From Pseudomonadota bacterium (GTDB taxonomy: Bacteria > Pseudomonadota > Alphaproteobacteria > Paracaedibacterales > CAITNM01), in contig JAPLON010000107.1 of the NCBI GenBank assembly GCA_026400695.1, forward strand, positions 1 to 12,104: DNA of 12,104 nt. Reading direction: 5' to 3'. Of this stretch, positions 6,801 to 12,104 are shown piece by piece. The translations under genes were made by a program, and so were the position numbers. The first letter of the stretch is position 1. Every line of letters starts with the position of its first letter. A model generated the notes under the pieces. The model was not told the origin of the DNA. It saw only the letters and a list, made by a program, of their open reading frames with translations, and searched no databases.

Positions 6801-8367
6801 GGAGAGAAAGCGTTTATTTAATTTATCTGGTTCAAATTGGAGTGATTACGATCAATCCTTAATATCAAAAGGTGGTGGAGTTTTCGATCGCTCCGCTAAG
6901 TTTATTGAAATTTCTCCAGAAGTTGCCACACGACTGAACATCAGCCAATCTCAACTTTCACCAGATGAACTAATTTTAAAAATACTAGCCAGTCAGGTAG
7001 ATTTATTATTTTTTGGAGGCATTGGCACATTCATAAAAGCCCAACATGAAAGTGACACACAAGTAGCAGATAGGGCGAATGATTCAATCCGTATTAATGC
7101 CCGTATGGTTCGCGCCAAAATTATTGGTGAAGGAGCAAACCTTGGATCAACCCAACTTGGACGTATAGAGTACGCCTTAAGTGGGGGTAGAATCAACACA
7201 GATGCTATTGATAACTCTGCTGGTGTTGACTGTTCAGACCATGAAGTTAATCTGAAAATCATGTGCGAAGTTCTGCTTCAACAAAAATTGCTTGATAACA
7301 ATAGCAGAGATAATCTTCTAAGAAGTCTGGCAAATGAAGTAAGTGATCTTGTCCTAGAAGACAATTGGTCACAAACTCTAATTATTACACTTATGCAGGA
7401 AGAATCTCGCTTTGATTTAAATTCTTATATTAATTTAATTAAAAATCTGGAAAAGCGAGAAAATTTACCATTACGCCGTGAAATAGAATATATCCCAAGT
7501 GATGAAGAGTTGCTGCAACGCAAAAATCAAAACTTAGGAATCACAAGGCCTGAACTCGCTATATTACTAGCTTATTCAAAAATCCATTTATACCAAGATC
7601 TATTGCATGCTCTTAAAAATACTGCTTGTTTTGGTGAAATCTATTATTTGCAATATTTCCCCAAACTTTTTCAAAATGAATACAAAAATCATTTGAGCTA
7701 TCACCCATTAAAAGTGGAAATTACTGCAACTGTGCTAGCAAACATGGTAATAAACATTATGGGGCCTTGCTTTGTAGGGCAAATGTCTGAAGCATTTAGA
7801 GTTGATCCTCTCGAAGTTGTACGAGCTTTTGTGGAAGTTTTAGAACAAACAAATGCGTATGAAAAAATTCAAAATTACACACGCTTGCAAAGTAATTTAG
7901 CATCTACTTTAACGTCACTACGACAAACTGCCAGAAATCTTTCCCAGTGTGTAATGATGCGCTTATCAAATTCTAATCATATTTTTGCCAGTAGAACTAC
8001 AAGTACCTCAAACCACGTACCATTTTCTGTAATGTTTACTTACCAGATAACTATCAAAAATGGTATTGACCTTAAATTAGTTGAAGAAAACTACACAAAA
8101 CTTGGTATCGACTATTTGTGGAATTGGGCTGAAATGATTTGTCCAGCTGGTTCATGGCAAATATCATCTTGGCTACTACTACAACATGACTTAATTAAAA
8201 CAGTAGCAAACCTTTGCCAGCAATCTTGGAATGATGAAAAATTTTCTAACTACAACACGCTTTACGAGCAACTTAAAAATCACATTTCAAGTCTGCCAGA
8301 TTCAAGCCAAGATTTATTGTTGTTAGATTACGTTATACGGCAATTAAGCACTATGTGTAGTTCCTAA
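3838..8367 (+). CDS. NAD-specific glutamate dehydrogenase, large (about 180 kDa) type
   Basis: This 1509-residue enzyme oxidatively deaminates L-glutamate to 2-oxoglutarate and ammonia with NAD+, in the cytoplasm. It belongs to the large bacterial family (Pfam Bac_GDH; GdhB of Pseudomonas type). The N-terminal half holds the ACT-like regulatory region, with LFTADFYKASP (from about 307), TTVFARHD (about 380) and STHAHVGDATFARL. The catalytic region holds RGGIRWSDRPEDFRSE, KAQMVKNSVIVPVGSKGGF (792-810, K807 a likely substrate lysine), AADKGTATFSD (874-884, D876), FWLGDAFASGGSNGYDHKK, the nucleotide-binding GIGDMAGDVFGNAM (945-958), GEGANLG (1097-1103) and DNSAGVDCSDHEVN (1125-1138). A helical C-terminal domain follows. 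The length is slightly below the usual 1550-1650. A TAA at 3829-3831 fixes the ATG as first start. In this family the N-terminal region mediates allosteric control. The reaction continues that of PutA, which is encoded downstream on the other strand. Confidence 0.95.
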   Translation: MTTVLNQKSKFISELLLNNGKSNELFDNFLEHFYKHTSMGYLLSIAERSSNTVMLQVAKHAFEIFQNTPPKNSFYISHQLFEDQGLQVLFLHCFNKPFVVRSLNVWLSANKLNIDEFIHAIFTNQREIGSDDYEEAIIAIILPISTKLPSDYESTLPALYQQLMLVSDDYLPMQTEIKRVATALSNQVPEYLQQVGSLLKWLENKNFAFLGMRYFKANSLDHVDFSNQPEHRLGTFKLDKFNESNDFFPEILKNKEAHEDLYNLHIMQIKKTNNRSDIYRNSRLDSINVLDIDSNGKVIGIVQIIGLFTADFYKASPLDVPGLQSKSTKIYQHFEFSKHSNDGRILKNIIDSIPLDEFFYLPKTDLIGLVTRILNMYDRTTVFARHDSVANSVSVLVYMPKHRYSEKLRQELGNYLLNEFGGTLTSTHAHVGDATFARLIYIINCKNCNPKQIDIGHLEEKLWIASQTWQERFNYFCKKINTTNTITFSDLYINLNEPEVAAYDTSLILNWLQTEENIYFEVISKENKIIVRIFQRQYPLSLGQIIPIFTNFQLHIQSEITFFANINSQKVWMHYYEISNLNELSLTEQTIRKLIDGLKSAWNKIIEVDPYNALTVTCDLDFKEIIIFRALGRFLKQLGFNYSQKALADCLVSYPDITQKLIEFFKAKFDLRKQKNPNPSLDNLHEKIVHSLGVIKRLDHDRIMRRFLNIIITTVRTNAYQSGEFKPYPCVSFKVSSTQVIDIPKPSPLFEIFVYSPTMEGCHLRGGNIARGGIRWSDRPEDFRSETLGLMKAQMVKNSVIVPVGSKGGFFVKNYDSLQEGGASNDQLKEVVVKAYQSFISQLIAITDNLVDKEVVPPANVLRYDEDDPYLVVAADKGTATFSDIANKISNGVGFWLGDAFASGGSNGYDHKKLAITARGAWIAVRRHFWELGIDCQTTPITVAGIGDMAGDVFGNAMLQSTKINLITAFNHKHIFLDPTPDTEKSYLERKRLFNLSGSNWSDYDQSLISKGGGVFDRSAKFIEISPEVATRLNISQSQLSPDELILKILASQVDLLFFGGIGTFIKAQHESDTQVADRANDSIRINARMVRAKIIGEGANLGSTQLGRIEYALSGGRINTDAIDNSAGVDCSDHEVNLKIMCEVLLQQKLLDNNSRDNLLRSLANEVSDLVLEDNWSQTLIITLMQEESRFDLNSYINLIKNLEKRENLPLRREIEYIPSDEELLQRKNQNLGITRPELAILLAYSKIHLYQDLLHALKNTACFGEIYYLQYFPKLFQNEYKNHLSYHPLKVEITATVLANMVINIMGPCFVGQMSEAFRVDPLEVVRAFVEVLEQTNAYEKIQNYTRLQSNLASTLTSLRQTARNLSQCVMMRLSNSNHIFASRTTSTSNHVPFSVMFTYQITIKNGIDLKLVEENYTKLGIDYLWNWAEMICPAGSWQISSWLLLQHDLIKTVANLCQQSWNDEKFSNYNTLYEQLKNHISSLPDSSQDLLLLDYVIRQLSTMCSS

Positions 8368-9086
8368 AGTCTTGAACAAGCGATATCTAGACACTCTTGC
8401 AACAAAGGCAAAAACTCATTTTTAGGTAATCCTGCTGGGATAGGTTCAAGAAATTCTAAGGTAATGCAACCAGAACGTTTAAATTTAGAACGTCGTGCCC
8501 AAAATTTACCAGAATTTACAGCAATTGGCACAACAGGAACATTGAGTTCTTTATAAATTACACTAATACCGGACTGTAAATTTGTAGGATCCCCGTAGTT
8601 ACCACGTCTTCCCTCAGGAAAAATAAGAATCGACATACCATTGGAGATCGCTTCATGACCTTGCTTCAGTAAGGATTTTAAGGATTTAATCCCATTAGAA
8701 CGGTCAATGACAATACTATTGAGTTTAATTAAATAGCTACCATAACCTGGAATTTGCACTAACTGTTTTTTTAAAACAATTACAAATTTATCAACCAAAG
8801 TTGAAAAAATCAGAGTTTCCCAGGCTGATTGATGCTTGCATGCCAAAATCACTGGGCCATTTTTTAAAACTGCATCTAGTTTATCTTTACCAATCACTTG
8901 GTAATCAAGCCCAACTATTATTTTTAGGGCGTACATAATAATGTGGGTCCAACTTTTATACCACAGCGCGCAAAACCACCTTGGTAAGATAATCACCGGA
9001 ACCCATAAAATTATAAATAATGAAAGAGTAAAGCTATAAAAAAATAGATCAAAACACCAGGAGCGAATGCGAGCTAGCAGTTCCAT
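8364..9086 (-). CDS. plsC: 1-acyl-sn-glycerol-3-phosphate acyltransferase
   Basis: PlsC transfers an acyl chain to the sn-2 position of lysophosphatidic acid to make phosphatidic acid, the second acylation of membrane phospholipid synthesis, at the inner membrane. The 240-residue protein has one or two N-terminal hydrophobic segments (about 12-34 and 48-60). Block I is KHQSAWE (H85 with E90, so HX4E instead of HX4D). Block II is NSIVIDR (123-129), block III is FPEGRRG (156-162, Arg replacing the usual Thr) and block IV is VPVVPIAVNSG (183-193). KHQSxWE is a form I associate with proteobacterial PlsC and is not a sign of inactivity. The length is normal. AGGA on the minus strand (9094-9097) sits seven bases before the ATG and supports this start. 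Its stop overlaps the glutamate dehydrogenase stop by 4 bases, leaving no terminator between the convergent genes. It may be read from putA or from its own promoter in the 265-bp spacer. Confidence 0.92.
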   Translation of the reverse strand: MELLARIRSWCFDLFFYSFTLSLFIILWVPVIILPRWFCALWYKSWTHIIMYALKIIVGLDYQVIGKDKLDAVLKNGPVILACKHQSAWETLIFSTLVDKFVIVLKKQLVQIPGYGSYLIKLNSIVIDRSNGIKSLKSLLKQGHEAISNGMSILIFPEGRRGNYGDPTNLQSGISVIYKELNVPVVPIAVNSGKFWARRSKFKRSGCITLEFLEPIPAGLPKNEFLPLLQECLDIACSRL

Positions 9087-9301
9087 AAGTAATTCCTAGA
9101 TTGTTTTTTTGAAAATATTAATGATTTATTAACTAATTGATGATAAGTGTTTCCATCCCCCACCCCCGCCCTTATTGGGTGGGCCACCCGCCTTGGCTCC
9201 ATCCAATCATACAAACACAGCTCCGCCATTAGCGTCTTTAAGGGATTTAAAAAAGATGCTCTGAAACTATGTTTCAAGAATGGCCTATCTCTATTTTCCA
9301 T
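9074..9301 (-). CDS. Doubtful 75-codon frame in the putA-plsC spacer
   Basis: An open frame from ATG 9301 runs 13 bases into plsC. I recognise no family. The product is basic and mixed, without a signal peptide or membrane segment. Its middle (MEPRRVAHPIRAGVGDGN) is translated from the GC-rich hairpin block, a composition unlike the neighbouring genes. No strong ribosome site precedes the ATG. It may be a small real gene, a remnant, or a non-coding repeat that happens to be open; I favour non-coding. Confidence 0.22.
   Translation of the reverse strand: MENRDRPFLKHSFRASFLNPLKTLMAELCLYDWMEPRRVAHPIRAGVGDGNTYHQLVNKSLIFSKKQSRNYLWNC
9118..9132. repeat. Near copy of the AT palindrome upstream of plsC
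   Basis: TTAATGATTTATTAA differs by one base from the 15-mer at 1934-1948, and the match extends to 19 of 21 bases (9118-9138 against 1934-1954). It lies about 32 bases upstream of the plsC start. Its meaning is uncertain because the surrounding DNA is AT-rich. Confidence 0.3.
9157..9200. other. GC-rich hairpin-forming block with G-quadruplex potential
   Basis: Of these 44 bases, 33 are G or C by my count, in a spacer otherwise dominated by A/T. GGGTGGG at 9177-9183 can pair with CCCACCC at 9159-9165 (11-base loop), or its first six bases with CCACCC at 9184-9189, so two hairpins compete for one segment. The minus strand has G runs GGG-C-GGGGG-T-GGGGG plus a further GGG 15 bases upstream, compatible with a G-quadruplex. 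There is no U-tract, so it is not an ordinary terminator. In a minus-strand transcript it lies in the plsC leader. Confidence 0.55.
9262..9276. repeat. Short inverted repeat TGAAAC-TAT-GTTTCA
   Basis: Perfect 6-bp arms flank a 3-base loop, inside the putA-plsC spacer. It could form a small RNA hairpin or be an operator half-site pair. There is no T-tract on either side to make it a terminator. Confidence 0.3.
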
Positions 9302-9317
9302 AGTATCTCATCATTAC

Positions 9318-9330
9318 TAATAATTTATTA
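9318..9330. repeat. 13-bp AT palindrome downstream of putA
   Basis: This is the same perfect dyad as at 1935-1947, here starting about 21 bases past the putA stop codon. The stem would be A/T only, so it is a weak RNA hairpin and an unlikely terminator. Confidence 0.3.
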
Positions 9331-9351
9331 ATCACAAACAAACCTACGTAT

Positions 9352-12104
9352 CTAAATACTATTCAATAAAGTTGCGTTTCCACCACAAGCCGTAATGTTT
9401 TGTGTAAAAGTTCTCTCATGCACAAAACGCAATAAATAATTTGGCCCACCAGCCTTTGGTCCAGTTCCAGAAAGGCCCTCACCACCAAATGGCTGCACAC
9501 CAACTACTGCACCAATCATATTACGATTTATATACAAATTACCGACTTTAGCAAGACGACAAGCCATAGCTATAGTTGATTCCAATCTACTATGAATTCC
9601 CATAGTTAAGCCATAATTGGTAGCATTAATTTGTTGAAAAACTTTTTCTAAATCATCAGATTTATAGCGAATTACGTGCACAATCGGCCCAAATACTTCT
9701 TCATTCAATAGATCAATACTATTAATTTCCCAAAGCTGTGGTGCAAAAAATCCTTCCAATAAAGACTCTTTGCAAGCATAAATACTTTTAGCCTGCCCTT
9801 TACTTTCAAGGCCTCTTAAATAATCTATGTGGCCTTCTAGAGCTTGCTTGGCATCATTATCAATTACCGGACCAACATCCGTACTTAGGTGACGCGGATC
9901 ATTAATCTCTAGCTCAGCCATCGCATTGCTAAGCATGTGCAACAAATTATCAGCTACATCTTCTTGTACGAATAAAAATCTCAATGCTGAACAACGTTGT
10001 CCTGCACTTTGATATGCTGAACTAATAACGTCGCTAACAACTTGCTCATGTAAAGCAGATGAATCAATAATCATCGCATTCATACCACCTGTCTCAGCAA
10101 TCAATGGCACAATTGGCCCATCTCGATTTGCTAAATTGCGGTTAATTTGCAAGGCTGTTTTGGTTGATCCTGTAAATACTACCCCATTAACCCTGTAGTC
10201 ACTTAAAAGGCAATCAGAAATAGTGCTTCCTTTAGCATGAATAAATTGAAATACGTCTCTAGGAACACCAGCCTTATGTGCCAACTCCACAGCAAACAAT
10301 CCAATCCTTGGGGTTTGGTGGGCAGGTTTTACCAACACTGTGTTACCCGTTACTAATGCTGCTAATGCTTGCCCTAAAAATATTGCCAAAGGAAAATTCC
10401 ATGGAGCAATACACACAAACACTCCACGAGCGTGATACGATAAACTATTTAGCTCACCTGTCGGACTAGGCAATTGCACTGGATCATTCAAAAGTAGACG
10501 AGCTTGATTTGCATAGTAATAACAAAAATCTATTGCTTCACGCACTTCAGCGACACAATCTACTAAGGTTTTCTTTGCTTCTACGCACAAAATTTGCATT
10601 AATTCCTGACGATTTTTCTCTAAAAGATCTCCCAATTTTTCTAAAATTTGAGCTCTCTTTTCTGAACCCAAACGATCCCAGCTAGGTTGAGATTGATTAG
10701 CAATTTCTAGAAGTTTTTTTAGTTGGGTTTCCTCTAATAACTCAGGAGCTTTTTTCAAAGAGTAATTATGAAATGCTTTCTGTGTACTGGCTAAATATCC
10801 ATAATTAGAAAGATCATCACCCTTTGAATTTTTTCGGTAACCACTATAAATTTCTTCAGGTAGTTTAATGTAAGGATGCGGTTTATTTGCAGTGTGCTGA
10901 CATTGATCTGCAACATTTTGACAAAGCAGTTCACACGGCAGGTGTGGATCATAAATTTGATGTACAAAACTGCTATTGGCACCATTTTCAAGTAATCTAC
11001 GTACCAAATATGCTAAAAGATCTTTATAAACCCCAACAGGGCCGTAAATACGCTGTCTTACTTTGAGATTGCTGTAAAGCTCTTCACCCATGCCATAAAG
11101 TCTTTGCAATTCAAATTCAGTAACTTCAAGCTTAGATGCCATCTCTAAAATAAACGATGCTGTATAGGCGTTATGGGTAGCAAATTGACCGTAAATTAGT
11201 GGAGAAGCCTTTAAAATTTTTTGTGCACAAACTAAGTACGATAAATCTGTATGAGGTTTTTGAGTAAAGTTTGCGTAGTTACTTAAGCCACGTTCTTGAG
11301 CCCATTTAATTTCACTGTCCCAATAGGCTCCCTTAACCAAACGGATATGCATTTTTTCTTGAGCAGATTGCGCCAATGCGCAAAGCCAATCAACCACGTA
11401 TGGAGCACGCTTCTGGTAAGCTTGCACAGCCAAACCAAAACCACCCCACCCTTTTAAAGATTCGTCCGTAAATACGTCATGAATTATTTCTAAAGATAAG
11501 GCTAAACGTTCAGTTTCTTCGGCGTCAACCGTTAACAAAATCTCAGCGTCCTTTGCCGCCCTACAAAGTTTTAGCAAAATTTCAGTAAGTTCAGTTTTAA
11601 CAGAGTCTCGTTTTAGCACTTCGTAACGAGGATGCAAGGCAGATAATTTTACAGAAATACTTGATCTAGTTTCTATATAACCATTTTGGCCCTTTAAAGC
11701 CTCAATTGCGTTTAAATAGGCGTTGAGATAGCGGTCTGCATCTTCACGGGTTTTAGCACCCTCCCCAAGCATATCGAATGAATATACTTCGTCACCCTTT
11801 TTGTTAGAAGCCTTTTCAATAGTTTCACCAACAACAAATTGATGGCCCATCGTTCGAATAATTTTAGCCATTATTTGGCGAATCAGTGGCTCACCAAAGC
11901 GCCTAATCAAGCCAGGAATGTGGCTAAACATTGAACCGGACGTGCCTAAGGATAAAAATTTACTAGCTTGGGTTAAACTAAAATTGGCTAGCCTTTCAAC
12001 CCAAGTAGACTCGTCTGTATTGTCCCAATTTGCAAGACCAAGCTTGTCACGAATCAAATGACTCTTGGTGGTGTTATCGGGAATGCGTAACAAAGCCTCT
12101 GCCA
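9352..12104 (-). CDS. putA: Bifunctional proline dehydrogenase / L-glutamate-gamma-semialdehyde dehydrogenase, 5' end outside window
   Basis: PutA oxidises proline to P5C with FAD, passing electrons to the quinone pool, then oxidises the semialdehyde to glutamate with NAD+. The frame has no stop before the right edge. Residues AEALLRIPD at the edge match the conserved interior of PutA, so the TTG at 12093 is not the start and perhaps 100 residues are missing. Counting from that TTG, the ProDH barrel spans about 60-400: RSSISVKLSALHPRY (143-157), LTVDAEETERLAL, RLVKGAYWDSEIKWA (251-265) and RRLLENGANSSFV (365-377; the two Arg bind proline). The aldehyde dehydrogenase domain spans about 450-890: PWNFP (N566), GSTKTA (642-647), AETGGMNAM (E667), GQRCSALR (catalytic C701), EEVFGP and QPFGGEGLSGTGPKAGG. 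It ends soon after TACGGNATLL, as in short bifunctional PutAs, with no extra C-terminal domain. Whether an N-terminal DNA-binding domain exists cannot be seen. Confidence 0.95.
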   Translation of the reverse strand, partial: AEALLRIPDNTTKSHLIRDKLGLANWDNTDESTWVERLANFSLTQASKFLSLGTSGSMFSHIPGLIRRFGEPLIRQIMAKIIRTMGHQFVVGETIEKASNKKGDEVYSFDMLGEGAKTREDADRYLNAYLNAIEALKGQNGYIETRSSISVKLSALHPRYEVLKRDSVKTELTEILLKLCRAAKDAEILLTVDAEETERLALSLEIIHDVFTDESLKGWGGFGLAVQAYQKRAPYVVDWLCALAQSAQEKMHIRLVKGAYWDSEIKWAQERGLSNYANFTQKPHTDLSYLVCAQKILKASPLIYGQFATHNAYTASFILEMASKLEVTEFELQRLYGMGEELYSNLKVRQRIYGPVGVYKDLLAYLVRRLLENGANSSFVHQIYDPHLPCELLCQNVADQCQHTANKPHPYIKLPEEIYSGYRKNSKGDDLSNYGYLASTQKAFHNYSLKKAPELLEETQLKKLLEIANQSQPSWDRLGSEKRAQILEKLGDLLEKNRQELMQILCVEAKKTLVDCVAEVREAIDFCYYYANQARLLLNDPVQLPSPTGELNSLSYHARGVFVCIAPWNFPLAIFLGQALAALVTGNTVLVKPAHQTPRIGLFAVELAHKAGVPRDVFQFIHAKGSTISDCLLSDYRVNGVVFTGSTKTALQINRNLANRDGPIVPLIAETGGMNAMIIDSSALHEQVVSDVISSAYQSAGQRCSALRFLFVQEDVADNLLHMLSNAMAELEINDPRHLSTDVGPVIDNDAKQALEGHIDYLRGLESKGQAKSIYACKESLLEGFFAPQLWEINSIDLLNEEVFGPIVHVIRYKSDDLEKVFQQINATNYGLTMGIHSRLESTIAMACRLAKVGNLYINRNMIGAVVGVQPFGGEGLSGTGPKAGGPNYLLRFVHERTFTQNITACGGNATLLNSI

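Noticed and set aside
6993..7262. Minus-strand open frame inside the glutamate dehydrogenase gene
   Set aside because: It lies opposite highly conserved catalytic sequence of the dehydrogenase and has no recognisable product or ribosome site. The same applies to the frames inside putA at 10278-10469 and 10791-10991.
8817..8834. HX4E instead of HX4D in PlsC block I as a sign of an inactive enzyme
   Set aside because: KHQSxWE is a form I know from proteobacterial PlsC proteins, and the other blocks are intact apart from one Thr to Arg change in block III.
9157..9200. GC-rich hairpin as a rho-independent terminator for putA
   Set aside because: It lies about 150 bases past the putA stop and neither strand has a T-tract after the stem.
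12091..12093. TTG as the start codon of putA
   Set aside because: The frame stays open to the right edge and the residues before the TTG continue the conserved AEALLRIPD stretch of PutA, so the true start is outside the window.

Overview
The window looks like chromosomal DNA of an AT-rich, Gram-negative bacterium. An outer-membrane autotransporter barrel implies an outer membrane. A bifunctional PutA, a very large NAD-dependent glutamate dehydrogenase and a PlsC with the KHQSxWE form of block I all fit a proteobacterium. An alphaproteobacterium, possibly a host-associated one, is my best guess, but this is an inference from family memory. I see no tRNA, rRNA, CRISPR array or insertion sequence.

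Layout. 1-1888 (minus) is a long gene cut by the left edge. It encodes a secreted protein with a signal peptide, a six-bladed NHL beta-propeller, a low-complexity linker and an autotransporter-type outer-membrane barrel. 1889-2116 is a divergent intergenic region with a candidate promoter and an overlapping inverted repeat. 2117-8367 (plus) is a probable three-gene run: a Bcr/CflA-type MFS transporter, a small HAD phosphatase-like protein joined to it by an ATGA overlap, and the 1509-residue NAD-glutamate dehydrogenase 36 bases later. 8364-9086 (minus) is plsC, overlapping the dehydrogenase tail-to-tail by 4 bases. 9087-9351 is a spacer with a very GC-rich, hairpin-forming block inside otherwise AT-rich DNA and a doubtful 75-codon frame. 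9352-12104 (minus) is putA, whose 5' end lies outside the window.

How the genes fit together. PutA oxidises proline to glutamate, and the NAD-glutamate dehydrogenase deaminates glutamate to 2-oxoglutarate. The window therefore holds a complete proline-to-TCA-cycle route, on convergent strands around a phospholipid-synthesis gene. The transporter and the HAD protein have no proven link to this route. The NHL-propeller autotransporter is the most unusual object here. Its blade DNA still carries nearly identical repeats three blades apart, pointing to propeller growth by internal duplication.
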